Source: Flavobacteriaceae bacterium UBA3356 (lineage in GTDB: Bacteria > Bacteroidota > Bacteroidia > Flavobacteriales > Flavobacteriaceae). Taken from it: DNA of 64,000 nt. The DNA lies in contig DEQW01000001.1 in NCBI GenBank assembly GCA_002360635.1, positions 1 through 64,000 on the forward strand, in the 5' to 3' direction. Shown piece after piece: positions 52,301-60,864 of the stretch. Every line of letters starts with the position of its first letter. Within the stretch, counting starts at the first letter, position 1. The notes below the pieces were generated by a model that was not told the origin of the DNA, searched no databases, and was given only the letters and a program-made list of their open reading frames with translations. The position numbers were made by a program, and so were the translations under genes.

Positions 52301-52381
52301 ACTGTTGCACCAGGGGAAGCTACTTTATATAGTTATCCAAATACTAAATCAGTTCAAATTGGAGTTGACGTAAGTTTCTAA
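49310..52381 (+). CDS. susC: SusC/RagA-family TonB-linked outer-membrane receptor
   Basis: A 1023-residue receptor. Signal peptide 1-about 22 (LSFAQ); carboxypeptidase-regulatory-like domain about 25-105 (ITGTITDNSGLPLPGVNI); plug about 115-230 with 'LQGKAAGVQVTAANGKPGQG' and 'YGSRGANGVVVITTKSG', the SusC/RagA signature; then a large barrel ending 'GVDVSF'. It lacks an STN domain, so it should not signal through an anti-sigma factor. It pairs with the SusD-like gene 16 nt downstream to import an oligomeric nutrient (glycan or peptide). No glycoside hydrolase or peptidase gene adjoins, so the substrate is unknown. Confidence 0.95.
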   Translation: MKTKFSGILTLLLALVVQLSFAQEKTITGTITDNSGLPLPGVNIILKGTNTGTQSDFDGNYSISASVGQTLTFSYVGFETQQKKVGASNTINIEMKAGAVLEEVVVTGYSNRNKTVQTSAVVSISSEEINQLAPTTSVDNLLQGKAAGVQVTAANGKPGQGAFVRIRGQGSLVAGASSPLYIVDGAPIREQELGNIPPESIENITILKDAATTARYGSRGANGVVVITTKSGNRNKDATVRFSSRYGVSSRINPNYTMMNASEKMQYEAELYALGVSAAAALPGVATLPGSPERQFLLENEVDWQDLILKEGIIQNNNISFSGGAEKMDYYFSVGHDRNTGIIDQISGFERLNSRLNLNFDAKEWLSVGVNVGYSRSLSDEPRDRNNAQNPFRAMLDYNGYEPEFLLNDDGTPQLDENGDPIYNPTHTGFPIRGALLSEPNDLIQNLTLASVDATVKFNDNWSYTFATAVSHLNEREESYSKPGGILDNLIGDSDNPGNKFDSGVQRLDLTLSNRLNYTLSTENHNLNVLGLFEYNMNENNSYFVRSIGFPSAQLTTQINAAEVTAGNTRRNRLTLVSYGAFADYDFKERYLASASVRRDGSSSFGSDVQYGTFYSFSAGWNLAKENFFNVDAINDLKIRAAYGTVGNRNGISRYDSQGTVQFGSYPGGSATIPANVANPDLQWETTTTSNIGLEVNAFSNRLRFVGDYFIRNTEDLLFNIPKTDASGVGSIAGNLGEIENKGLELSIQGDVFRSSDLTWTLGGNIIFLDTEIVSLPDGEDIFPNSFGIIFREGEPINQHYYIKYAGVDSNTGEPLYYGADGGIYTSGNLPSLVDDNGDPIPNEVADGRSTIADKEGGFFSNIQYKGFGLRTDFVFKAGNWIRNIVREQRLSNGSSIADNQAVGAFNYWQNPGDTNVLPSPIYRNDVITSDQFLEKGDYIRMRNITLSYNFSNDILDKTPFNTLRVYLQGQNLLTFTDFWGDPEVGISSGETINFASTVAPGEATLYSYPNTKSVQIGVDVSF

Positions 52382-52397
52382 TAATAAAAAATACAAA

Positions 52398-53828
52398 ATG
52401 AAAAATATAATTTATAAAATATCAATTTTACTTTTTATTGCAGGAATATTTTCATCCTGTGATGATGAGCTAGATCAAGTACCGTTTGACGCATTCGGTA
52501 CAGAAAACGCATATGAAACGGCTGCGGACTTTGAAAATGCTGTACGCGGTGTTTACTCTGCTTTAACAAGAGGTGGATTATATGGATCTTCCGATGCAGG
52601 TTCTATGCTTTCGGCACCAGATGTACTTTCAGACAATGTTACACTTTCCCAATATGGGCGTTTTACAAAGTCTGGATTACATAATTTTACATATAACCCA
52701 ACATCTTCCACACTAAGAGGAACATATACTGATGCATATGTACTTATTTACCGTGCGAATTTATTATTGGCAAACGTAGATGGTTTTGAAGGTGAAAATA
52801 AACAAAATATTATTGCCGAAGCCAAAGCATTAAGAGCGTTGGCACATTTTAACCTTGTTACCTATTTTGGTAAAATACCTACACAATCAGGTGATGCTAA
52901 TAGTAGTTTAGGGGTTGCGTATGTTACCGAACCAGATCCTAATATTGAACCTGAAAGAGAAACTGTTGGGGCTGTTTACCAAAAAATAGTAGCTGACCTT
53001 ACTGACGCAGTAGCAAATATTAATGCTGACAACGGAGAAGGAAGAATGGGCAAAGATGCCGTTAACACTCTTTTATCGCGTGTCTACCTTTATATGGGTG
53101 AATGGCAAAATGCAGCAAATGCAGCATCAAATGTTAGTGCTACAGTCGCACCAAGGGCCGATGTAGTCGGTGTTTGGACAGATGAGAATCAATCAGGACT
53201 TACATTTTTTATCCCTAATGAGCAGCCAATTTTAGGTAATAATATTGGAGTAACTTGGAGCCAAGGGCCGCCTGTTAATTTAATACCAGAATACGTAGTT
53301 TCATTTGAGTTGTATAACTTGTTTGCTGAAGACGATATTCGTAAAGAAGCTTATACATTCCAAGGCGAAGCCGATGGACTTCCAATTAACGCCATCAAAA
53401 AATTATTAGGTAGAGGAACACAGTTCAATGGGCAGGTAGATTATAAAATATTTAGAGCTGCTGAAGCTAAAATAAATCTAGCCGAAGCATTGTATAATTT
53501 AGGTAATGAAGGTGGAGCTCGAACAGCTCTAGATGCAGTACGAACAAAGCGATATGAAACTCCTCCAAGTGGAGAAACGGGAACTGCCTTGCGAGATGCA
53601 ATACGTTTAGAAAGACGTTTAGAGTTTGCATTTGAATATCAACGTTTTTTTGATATTAAAAGATATGGCCAGGCTGTAAACCGAAGTAATGCCGGAGATT
53701 TAGCTGATGGTAGCGGAACACCTTCTGAAACGTTACTTCTTCAAGCTGGAAACTTTAAGTTCCAGTTACCTATTTCTCAAGGATCACTTAATCAAAATCC
53801 GAATCTAAGGCAAAATCCTGGTTACTAA
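52398..53828 (+). CDS. susD: SusD/RagB-family nutrient-binding lipoprotein
   Basis: A 476-residue surface lipoprotein (lipobox FSSC, Cys21, followed by Asp residues). The N-terminal helical TPR part (about 35-200; 'FENAVRGVYSALTRGG', 'EAKALRALAHFNLV') and the C-terminal RagB/SusD signature ('IRLERRLEFAFEYQRFFDIKRYG' in part) are typical. It acts as the lid of the SusC channel and binds substrate. It is co-transcribed with the SusC gene and a small lipoprotein gene. Confidence 0.95.
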   Translation: MKNIIYKISILLFIAGIFSSCDDELDQVPFDAFGTENAYETAADFENAVRGVYSALTRGGLYGSSDAGSMLSAPDVLSDNVTLSQYGRFTKSGLHNFTYNPTSSTLRGTYTDAYVLIYRANLLLANVDGFEGENKQNIIAEAKALRALAHFNLVTYFGKIPTQSGDANSSLGVAYVTEPDPNIEPERETVGAVYQKIVADLTDAVANINADNGEGRMGKDAVNTLLSRVYLYMGEWQNAANAASNVSATVAPRADVVGVWTDENQSGLTFFIPNEQPILGNNIGVTWSQGPPVNLIPEYVVSFELYNLFAEDDIRKEAYTFQGEADGLPINAIKKLLGRGTQFNGQVDYKIFRAAEAKINLAEALYNLGNEGGARTALDAVRTKRYETPPSGETGTALRDAIRLERRLEFAFEYQRFFDIKRYGQAVNRSNAGDLADGSGTPSETLLLQAGNFKFQLPISQGSLNQNPNLRQNPGY

Positions 53829-53848
53829 TAATTTTAAATTCAACTAAA

Positions 53849-54271
53849 ATGAAAAAAATAAATATAATATTCGCAATTGTTGCTTTAGCTTTAATTACAA
53901 TATCTTGTGAAACATATGATGATTATGAAAAACCAAGAGAAATTGTTGTTGGGTTTACAACATCTACCGCAACCTTAACGGTAGCAGATGGTGAAGAGAA
54001 AACAACTACTTTAAATATTTTTAGTTCTGAAGCTACTAACGCTGATAGGACTCTTAATGTGGTAGTAGTTGAAGGCGATACCGAATTAGCATCCGAAAAC
54101 TATACTTTTGATTCTACTGTTACCATACCAGCCAATGAAAGAGAAGCCTCTATCGAGTTCACTGGATTTGGTGTATCACTAACAGAAGAAGGTGAAGTAG
54201 TGACACTTAGGATTCAAAGAGATGGCTCATACGTTTCTGGAGGTCCAGCAGCAGTGACTGTTAAAAATTAA
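53849..54271 (+). CDS. Small Calx-beta-like lipoprotein of the SusCD operon
   Basis: A 140-residue lipoprotein (lipobox TISC, Cys20) with one strand-rich domain. The segment 'STVTIPANEREASIEFTGFG' with acidic turns resembles a Calx-beta or similar immunoglobulin-like module. Its place right behind susD (20 nt), before a terminator, suggests an accessory surface glycan/peptide-binding protein of the SusCD complex (a SusE/SusF-like role by position, not by sequence). Confidence 0.75.
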   Translation: MKKINIIFAIVALALITISCETYDDYEKPREIVVGFTTSTATLTVADGEEKTTTLNIFSSEATNADRTLNVVVVEGDTELASENYTFDSTVTIPANEREASIEFTGFGVSLTEEGEVVTLRIQRDGSYVSGGPAAVTVKN

Positions 54272-54295
54272 AGAAAAATCACTTTTAATTAATTT

Positions 54296-54327
54296 AAAAA
54301 GGCTGCCTTTAAAGGCGGCCTTTTTTT
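54296..54327 (+). terminator. Terminator of the susCD operon
   Basis: AAAAAGGCTGCC and GGCGGCCTTTTTTT pair (one G-U) around TTTAAA, with seven T following, 25 nt after the small lipoprotein stop. Confidence 0.87.
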
Positions 54328-54495
54328 ATGTATTCAGATATATAGTTACTTACATAAATATTTTGTCTTACCTTTTTTCTAATGCGCTTGAAAATGGTTT
54401 TAACAAGCATCTGTTATTTTTAAAACAATAGATAGACTATTTTCAATATTTTGAAATCTTCATAATTATAATCTTTTATTACCTACTTTTGTGCT

Positions 54496-55233
54496 ATGAG
54501 CAAAAAAGACAACATTTTTGGTATTTATCCAGTGATTGAAGCTATAAAGTCCAATACTGAAATAGACAAGGTATATATTCAGAAAGATTCAGATAATGAT
54601 AAACTAGCTACTATTGTTACTGAACTTGAAAATAAACACGTTACCATTAACTATGTACCGGTTGAGAAACTGAACAGACTAACCAACGGAAACCACCAAG
54701 GTGTTGTTGCTGTTACTTCGCCTATATCCTTTATCAGTCTTGAAGAAATTGTGGAAAAAACTTTAGAAACAAAAAAAACACCTTTGTTTTTAATTTTAGA
54801 CCAAATAAGCGATGTGCGGAACTTTGGCGCCATCATCCGAACGGCAGAATGCACAGGTGTAGATGCTATTATTATTCAGAAAAAAGGAGGGGCACCTGTA
54901 TCTGGCGATACAGTTAAAACTTCAGCTGGGGCTATTTTTAAAATGCCTATTTGTAAAGTAGACCACATAAAGGATGCTATTTATTACCTTCAAGGATCTA
55001 ACATTAAAACAGTCGCAGCTACAGAAAAAACTGAAAAAGATATCTATAACACTTCATTTAAAGAACCCTTGGCCATTATTATGGGTTCTGAGGGAAAGGG
55101 TATTTCTCCCTCTGTCTTAAAGTTGGTTGATGAACAAGCATCATTGCCACTTTTAGGCGAAATAAACTCTTTGAATGTATCGGTTGCTTGCGGAGCATTT
55201 TTATATGAAGTGGTACGACAGCGATCTCTCTAA
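54496..55233 (+). CDS. rlmB: 23S rRNA (guanosine-2'-O)-methyltransferase RlmB-like
   Basis: A 245-residue SpoU (TrmH) family methyltransferase with a trefoil-knot SAM fold. N-terminal substrate-binding domain (1-about 75, IFGIYPVIEAI), then motif 1 NFGAIIRTAEC, motif 2 IMGSEGKGIS and motif 3 LNVSVACGAFLYE. It should methylate G2251 of 23S rRNA (E. coli numbering); TrmH-like targets cannot be excluded. A -7-like TACTTTTG ends 4 nt before the ATG, hinting at a leaderless mRNA. Its 3' end overlaps the convergent rhomboid gene by 4 nt. Confidence 0.92.
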   Translation: MSKKDNIFGIYPVIEAIKSNTEIDKVYIQKDSDNDKLATIVTELENKHVTINYVPVEKLNRLTNGNHQGVVAVTSPISFISLEEIVEKTLETKKTPLFLILDQISDVRNFGAIIRTAECTGVDAIIIQKKGGAPVSGDTVKTSAGAIFKMPICKVDHIKDAIYYLQGSNIKTVAATEKTEKDIYNTSFKEPLAIIMGSEGKGISPSVLKLVDEQASLPLLGEINSLNVSVACGAFLYEVVRQRSL

Positions 55234-55991
55234 TTTTCCTCCTCCCCCCTTTTAGAAGTTTTCTTAAAGTAGTATGTAACTTTTGTTGAAGCTTTATCTT
55301 CTTTAGTTTGAAGTTCATCTATTTCAGGCACTGTTTCTATAAAGTTGCCATCCTCATCAAAGTGTTTTAGAAACTCATCTTCTTCAGGATCATAATCATC
55401 CCGCTGCCATTCATATTTTTTTTCAGGTATATGGTTTTCCTTAAAAAAGAATGCAAAAGCTAACCCCACTAAAAACCCAGACAGATGTCCCTCCCAAGAT
55501 ATTTCGGTGTCAATGGGGAACACATACCACAACAAGCTTCCGTAAAGAAAAACCACTACTAAAGAAAGGGCAGTTAATTGGTATTGTTTTGAGAAAATAC
55601 CTTTAAAAAACAAAAAAGAAGCTAATAAATAAACGATTCCACTTGCTCCTATGTGATAGGATGGTCGCCCTATAGACCAAGTTAATAAGCCTGTTAAAAA
55701 CAGTCCTACCAATAAAACTTTCCATTTAATTTTTCTATAGAAGTAAAAAAGAGAGGCACTTAATACAAATAACGGTATTGAATTATTAAATAAGTGCTGT
55801 AATCCTCCATGAATAAATGGTCCAAATAGAACACCTCTCAAACCTTCAATTCGTTGCGGATAAATACCGTAGTTTGTAAAACGCCAACCAAATCGTATCT
55901 CAGCCCAATAAACAACCCAAATACTAAGCACAAATAGTAGTGGTCCGTAAATAACGCCCGGATAAAACGACAAGCCTTCTTTTTTAGACAT
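55230..55991 (-). CDS. Rhomboid-family intramembrane serine protease
   Basis: A 253-residue protein with about six helices in the first ~185 residues and an acidic cytoplasmic tail (190-253). The catalytic pair is Ser117 (GASG) and His169 (WEGHLSG). The helix 2 histidine/asparagine region 'HGGLQHLFNN' stabilises the oxyanion. Rhomboids cleave transmembrane proteins near the bilayer surface. It lies divergent from rarA and convergent with rlmB. Confidence 0.92.
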   Translation of the reverse strand: MSKKEGLSFYPGVIYGPLLFVLSIWVVYWAEIRFGWRFTNYGIYPQRIEGLRGVLFGPFIHGGLQHLFNNSIPLFVLSASLFYFYRKIKWKVLLVGLFLTGLLTWSIGRPSYHIGASGIVYLLASFLFFKGIFSKQYQLTALSLVVVFLYGSLLWYVFPIDTEISWEGHLSGFLVGLAFAFFFKENHIPEKKYEWQRDDYDPEEDEFLKHFDEDGNFIETVPEIDELQTKEDKASTKVTYYFKKTSKRGEEEN

Positions 55992-56080
55992 AAATTATTG
56001 GTAACAAAAAGCAATCCTAAAGCTAAATTAATGATAATTTGTCAGTGTAAAGCGCTATTTAAAGTTGTAGTTTTGTTCTT

Positions 56081-57358
56081 ATGAATACGCCTTTAGCAGA
56101 ACGAATACGCCCAAAAACGCTTGAAGATTATATAAGCCAACAACATTTGGTTGGCCCTAATGGTACTTTGACCACTCAATTGTCATCTGGTGTTTTATCT
56201 TCTTTAATTCTTTGGGGACCACCCGGAATTGGGAAAACTACACTCGCATCTATTATTGCCAATCAATCCAATCGTCCGTTTTACACGTTGAGTGCTGTTG
56301 ATAGTGGTGTTGCTGCTGTACGAGAGGTAATCAACAAGGCAAAAAAAAGTGATGGTTTGTTTACTGCTAAAAATCCTATTCTTTTTATTGATGAAATCCA
56401 TAGGTTTAGCAAATCACAACAGGATTCACTTTTGGGCGCAGTTGAAAAAGGCTGGGTTACCTTAATTGGTGCTACGACCGAAAACCCAAGCTTTGAAGTA
56501 ATCCCTGCCCTATTGTCACGCTGCCAAGTATATATTCTTAAACCTTTCACCAAAGAAGACTTAGAAGCTTTGTTGAAACGCGCCATTGAAAAGGATGAAG
56601 TATTACAACAGAAAAAAATTGAGCTAAAAGAAACAGAGGCATTACTCAGGTTATCGGGAGGCGACGGCCGGAAGTTATTGAACATACTTGAGTTAGTGGT
56701 CATTTCAGAAAAAAGTGACAACATTACCCTTACCAATGAAATGGTACAGCAAAAAGTGCAAAAAAATACTGTGCTTTATGATAAAGCTGGTGAACAACAC
56801 TACGATATTATTTCGGCATTTATAAAATCTATTCGTGGGAGTGACCCCAATGCAGCTGTATATTGGTTGGCAAGAATGATTGAAGGAGGGGAAGACATAA
56901 AATTCATTGCAAGACGTTTGGTTATTTTAGCTTCGGAAGATATTGGATTGGCTAACCCAACAGCATTGGTTATGGCGAATAATACGTTTCAAGCTGTCAA
57001 CACGATTGGATATCCCGAAGCCCGAATTATTTTGAGCCAATGTACCATATACCTGGCAACCTCACCTAAGAGCAATGCTTCTTACGATGCTATTAACAAG
57101 GCGCAACAATTGGTTAAACAAACTGGCGATTTATCGGTGCCGTTATCCATAAGAAATGCACCAACCAAATTAATGAAAGAGTTAGGCTATGGGAAAGATT
57201 ATCAATATGCCCATAGCTATGAAGGAAATTTTGTTCCACACGAATTTCTTCCAGAAGAAGTTAAAGGAACAACACTATACAAACCCGGTAACAATGCTCG
57301 GGAAAATAATTTGAAAAATTATTTAAAAGGCCTTTGGAAAGATAAGTATAAATATTAA
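56081..57358 (+). CDS. rarA: Replication-associated recombination protein RarA (MgsA)
   Basis: A 425-residue AAA+ ATPase of the clamp-loader group that works at stalled forks. It starts with 'PLAERIRPKTLEDYISQQHLVG' in part, Walker A GPPGIGKT, Walker B LFIDEIHRF, sensor 'ATTENPSFEV' and 'SRCQVY', then the MgsA C-terminal tetramerisation domain (ARMIEGGEDIKFIARRLVILASEDIG region). TAGTTTTG at 56068-56075, 5 nt before the ATG, again suggests a very short leader. It overlaps the convergent gene by 4 nt. Confidence 0.95.
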   Translation: MNTPLAERIRPKTLEDYISQQHLVGPNGTLTTQLSSGVLSSLILWGPPGIGKTTLASIIANQSNRPFYTLSAVDSGVAAVREVINKAKKSDGLFTAKNPILFIDEIHRFSKSQQDSLLGAVEKGWVTLIGATTENPSFEVIPALLSRCQVYILKPFTKEDLEALLKRAIEKDEVLQQKKIELKETEALLRLSGGDGRKLLNILELVVISEKSDNITLTNEMVQQKVQKNTVLYDKAGEQHYDIISAFIKSIRGSDPNAAVYWLARMIEGGEDIKFIARRLVILASEDIGLANPTALVMANNTFQAVNTIGYPEARIILSQCTIYLATSPKSNASYDAINKAQQLVKQTGDLSVPLSIRNAPTKLMKELGYGKDYQYAHSYEGNFVPHEFLPEEVKGTTLYKPGNNARENNLKNYLKGLWKDKYKY

Positions 57359-58170
57359 CGCACCAATTTATACAACACTACCTCTTCCCCTTTAAAAAGT
57401 GATAGGTTTTGGTCTTCATCAAAATACACATCAAAGGTTTGCCCTTCGGTGCTTTTAAATTTCACTTCAGAATTGGTTACTGTTATAGTTCCGGTTAACA
57501 CCAATCCGTTTTCAGCTTCAGCAGATTCTTCATATACTGAATACCCTTGATTTGTTTTCCGAAGCAATAATGATTTTGTTCCCTTTGTATAGTTTAAAAA
57601 CTTTTGTTCTGGTAAGTTTCTAACTGAAGTGTTTTTTACAGATGGCTTTTGTTTTTTTACAGTTTCAACTACTTTAGTTGAAGTATTTGTATTTGTGTTT
57701 GTTGTTGCGTTTATCGCAACTTCAGTTTCTGTGGTTTCGGCAAGTTCAATATCTCTTTGTTGTACATTTAAACGCTCAACACTTTCGAAAGCCTTTCTGG
57801 TAGCATCTTGATAAGCGCGTCTATACTCTTTAAACTTACTATTCCCTTCTCCTCCTGTGTAGACTACATTCCCATTACAATCTTTAAGTATTATGGTTAA
57901 TTTAGTTCTAAAAAAAGAATTATCCTCCTCTAAATCTGCGTAAAGGCCATCGCAACGTTTAATATTGGGAACTTCAGAATTTAAAAAAGCATTGAAACCG
58001 TATTTATTGAATAGGTATTTGGTAAGTGAATTAAGTTGGTACTTATCTTTTCCTTCTAAAAAACCAAATTGATCAGGCACTACAACGTAACTGTAATCGC
58101 TCAGAGTTTTTTGTGAAAATGTAGTGATACTAATTAGTAAAAAGAAAATTACACTAACTTGTTTTATCAT
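57355..58170 (-). CDS. Secreted protein of unknown function
   Basis: A 271-residue protein with a signal peptide (about 1-19, ITTFSQ). N-terminal part (20-about 135) is compact with two Cys (KRCDG, LKDCNG). A Thr/Asn-rich linker (about 150-180, TNTNTNTST) leads to a C-terminal strand domain (about 195-271). Its start overlaps the DUF5723-like gene's stop by 4 nt, so it is the last gene of the minus-strand run from radC. Family not recognised. Confidence 0.7.
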   Translation of the reverse strand: MIKQVSVIFFLLISITTFSQKTLSDYSYVVVPDQFGFLEGKDKYQLNSLTKYLFNKYGFNAFLNSEVPNIKRCDGLYADLEEDNSFFRTKLTIILKDCNGNVVYTGGEGNSKFKEYRRAYQDATRKAFESVERLNVQQRDIELAETTETEVAINATTNTNTNTSTKVVETVKKQKPSVKNTSVRNLPEQKFLNYTKGTKSLLLRKTNQGYSVYEESAEAENGLVLTGTITVTNSEVKFKSTEGQTFDVYFDEDQNLSLFKGEEVVLYKLVR

Positions 58171-59582
58171 TGCTCGTATATTTTAATATTAATGCCGAGT
58201 TGTAAAGATACGCTTTTTGCTTTTGCGATATTCCCATAAAGGAGCAAGTTATCTGCTGCCAAATAAAAGTTGAATTTTCCTAAATCTGCAACCATACCCA
58301 GCCCAATATTTGAGTTTGAATAAGGGTCTACGGTGTAAGTAGCCTTTGCAGATAGAAAATTCCACAAACGTCGATAGTAAAACAATGTTCCTGCTAATTG
58401 TGGTCCTTTTGGTCTAAAAACACTGAACACCTGCAAACCAACTGATTGCCCAGTTTCTATACCTCCTCCCATATTATAGCAATCACAGGCATCGCCAGAC
58501 CCAAGCTGTTGCCCAAAACGATATTCTAGCGCTCCATTTACCTTCAATGGGCGCAACTGCGTGTAGCTTGTTTGTAAGGTATCTACCCCTACTTTATCTT
58601 CAAACTCATCTACTACATTCGAAAAATAAGGAAAAGTTGGTTCGCCGTCTTCCAAAGGTGGGAATATCAGTTCAATTCCGTTTACAATGTGATCACCTTT
58701 AGATTCATAGTTTTCAACTCCATTTGTATGAAAAACAGCACCTAAGTCCAATACACTACCACTTACAGTCCAATACCTTCCAATATCGTATGTTGCACCT
58801 AAATCCACCCCTAGACCTAGGTTACCTCCAAAAAATGTACGGCCTAATATTTCACTAATCACTTCAGAACTACCATCTGCATCACGCAAGGATGCATAAC
58901 CAGAAGTTTGCACTGAAACATCTACATTTTGAAATTCATGCTCATATATATTTATTCCGTTAGTTGATTCTCGAGTGGTAAATGTCCCGCTGTTATTTAT
59001 GCTTTGAAAATGTATTAAACTGGAATACAATTTTGCCCTAATCCCTACCGTAAGGTTATCATTCAATTTTTTATTGGCACCAAAGTGGAATACGCTCAAA
59101 ACCTCGCCCGTTGTACTTACTTGACCTAAATCGAACGGATAATCCAAATAATTTTGATTGCCCTCCCAAGCCAGAATAGCAAGATCTCTAGGGAAATAAG
59201 TTATAAAATCTAATTCTTGGTACATTCCTCCCGAAAAGTATATGTCATTTTTAGCAAGCCAACCAAAGTTTACAATGTCAAGTTGTTGGTTTAGAGTGAA
59301 AAAATCCTTTTCATCCATCTCAAATATTTTATTTCGGATGCGAGTGTTTATATCTACATTAGATTTGCCAAATATATCATATACTGAAACACCTGAAGCA
59401 CCCCCGTTTATATGAATTTGAGATAGAAAAGGAATTCCAATATGATACTTCTGCGGCACTTTGCTCCCTGGGTTCAACAATAGATTTTGAGGCACTTCTT
59501 CTAAGCCGTACAAAACCTGTTTATTTTGGGAAAGCAATTCTCCCGCCCAAAGGACTACAAAACAAATTAATAAATTTTTCAT
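58167..59582 (-). CDS. DUF5723-like outer-membrane protein
   Basis: A 471-residue protein with a signal peptide (ends LLSQ). It has strands with Gly/aromatic pattern through the whole length and begins 'LYGLEEVPQNLLLNPGSKVP', a pattern I associate with flavobacterial DUF5723 barrel proteins. A Cys triplet (GDACDCYN) occurs near 370. Probably an outer-membrane barrel of unknown function. Coupled by overlap to the gene downstream and 5 nt from the lipoprotein gene upstream. Confidence 0.75.
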   Translation of the reverse strand: MKNLLICFVVLWAGELLSQNKQVLYGLEEVPQNLLLNPGSKVPQKYHIGIPFLSQIHINGGASGVSVYDIFGKSNVDINTRIRNKIFEMDEKDFFTLNQQLDIVNFGWLAKNDIYFSGGMYQELDFITYFPRDLAILAWEGNQNYLDYPFDLGQVSTTGEVLSVFHFGANKKLNDNLTVGIRAKLYSSLIHFQSINNSGTFTTRESTNGINIYEHEFQNVDVSVQTSGYASLRDADGSSEVISEILGRTFFGGNLGLGVDLGATYDIGRYWTVSGSVLDLGAVFHTNGVENYESKGDHIVNGIELIFPPLEDGEPTFPYFSNVVDEFEDKVGVDTLQTSYTQLRPLKVNGALEYRFGQQLGSGDACDCYNMGGGIETGQSVGLQVFSVFRPKGPQLAGTLFYYRRLWNFLSAKATYTVDPYSNSNIGLGMVADLGKFNFYLAADNLLLYGNIAKAKSVSLQLGINIKIYEQ

Positions 59583-59587
59583 ATGTA

Positions 59588-60133
59588 TTATAGCTCCAGG
59601 TAATAAGTAGTTTTAGACTTCAAGTTAAGCTCGCCTTCTAGGTTTTCATCAGAAGATGCTATGGTTACCGAAATAACAACTTTTGAAGCTTTTGTAAGCT
59701 CTATAAGGTCATCTCCTTCTACCGTTTGGGTAAAATCTGTTGGCTGTGGATTTTGCGGTGTTCCCTGGTCGACATTGGTTTGGGTACTGTAGGTTTCAGT
59801 ATTTTCTTCATCTAAAAATTGAAAATCAACATCAAAACGTCTTGGGATGCCATTTGTGAATTTAAAAAGAAAATCTGCTTTTTTTAAACCATCTTGAACA
59901 AAACCGTCATCTAGAAATGGGAGTTCAGTAGTGTCTCTTACCGTTAATCTAGGGTTTGACGTACTTGAATCGAAAAAATCACTGGCCGTTAGGTTAAAGT
60001 AAATTAAATCGAGTTCAACAACGGGTGTGAGTAAAATAGCATCTGCCTCGTCAAAATCGGTGTCTTTAACGCAGCTTGATAAAAAAATAAATGCCAATAC
60101 AATTACTATTGGCACTGATAGGTTTGTTTTCAT
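59588..60133 (-). CDS. Lipoprotein of unknown function
   Basis: A 181-residue lipoprotein with lipobox LSSC (Cys21). The mature part is strand-rich with acidic residues and without further cysteines. It sits 5 nt before the DUF5723-like gene and 47 nt after the YjjG-like gene. The DUF5723-like barrel and this lipoprotein probably act together in the outer membrane (inference from operon order). Confidence 0.72.
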   Translation of the reverse strand: MKTNLSVPIVIVLAFIFLSSCVKDTDFDEADAILLTPVVELDLIYFNLTASDFFDSSTSNPRLTVRDTTELPFLDDGFVQDGLKKADFLFKFTNGIPRRFDVDFQFLDEENTETYSTQTNVDQGTPQNPQPTDFTQTVEGDDLIELTKASKVVISVTIASSDENLEGELNLKSKTTYYLEL

Positions 60134-60180
60134 TAGTGGGGAATTTTAAATAATAACGGGCTAAATCTTTGATTATTTTG

Positions 60181-60864
60181 CTAAATCAACTTTTTAATTT
60201 CAAAAAGATCATTTACAAATATTTGATTTTCAACAGGTTTTGTTTTTCTGTAATTATAATACATTGTCTGCATCCCTATTGCTTTGGCACCCAAAATATC
60301 AGCTTCAAATGAATCACCTATCATAAGGCTACTTTCTGGATGAGCAGATGCTTTTAGCAATGCTTTTTTAAATATTATGGGGTTTGGCTTCTTCAGCCCT
60401 ACTTCTTCAGAAGTTGTTACCGTTTTAAAGTAAGTGTATATACCGCTCTTTTTTAATTTAAGGTGCTGCACCTCGTGAAACCCATTGGTAATTATATGAA
60501 GTGTATATTTTTTAGACAGGTAGTCCAACACATCGATAGCGCCTTCAAATAAATGATTGTCAACTGGCAATTCATCTATATAAGATATTGCCATGGCGTC
60601 AATTTCTTTTAAAGGATATTTAATTTCAAACTGACTGAACGCATCTATCAACCGGCCTCTTCGCAGCTCTTCCTTTGTTACCTTATCTTCCCTAAAAAGC
60701 CGCCAATATTTTAAATTAATAGGCTCATATTCTTCTAAAAAGCGATTGGTATCCAAAGCAATATTATGTTTTCTGAAAACACGTTTAAACGCTAAGGCAG
60801 AGTTTTTATCAAAATCCCATAAGGTATGGTCTAAGTCGAAAAAGACATCGGTTAAATTAGTCAT
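60181..60864 (-). CDS. yjjG: YjjG-type HAD phosphatase (noncanonical pyrimidine nucleotidase)
   Basis: A 227-residue HAD-superfamily hydrolase. Motif I is FFDLDHTLWDF (Asp10, Asp12), motif II Thr in IITNG, motif III Lys in 'GLKKPNPIIF' and motif IV 'MIGDSFEADILGA'. A helical cap lies between motifs I and II. YjjG dephosphorylates odd pyrimidine nucleotides to keep them from DNA. It overlaps the deacetylase-like gene by 8 nt. Confidence 0.92.
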   Translation of the reverse strand: MTNLTDVFFDLDHTLWDFDKNSALAFKRVFRKHNIALDTNRFLEEYEPINLKYWRLFREDKVTKEELRRGRLIDAFSQFEIKYPLKEIDAMAISYIDELPVDNHLFEGAIDVLDYLSKKYTLHIITNGFHEVQHLKLKKSGIYTYFKTVTTSEEVGLKKPNPIIFKKALLKASAHPESSLMIGDSFEADILGAKAIGMQTMYYNYRKTKPVENQIFVNDLFEIKKLI

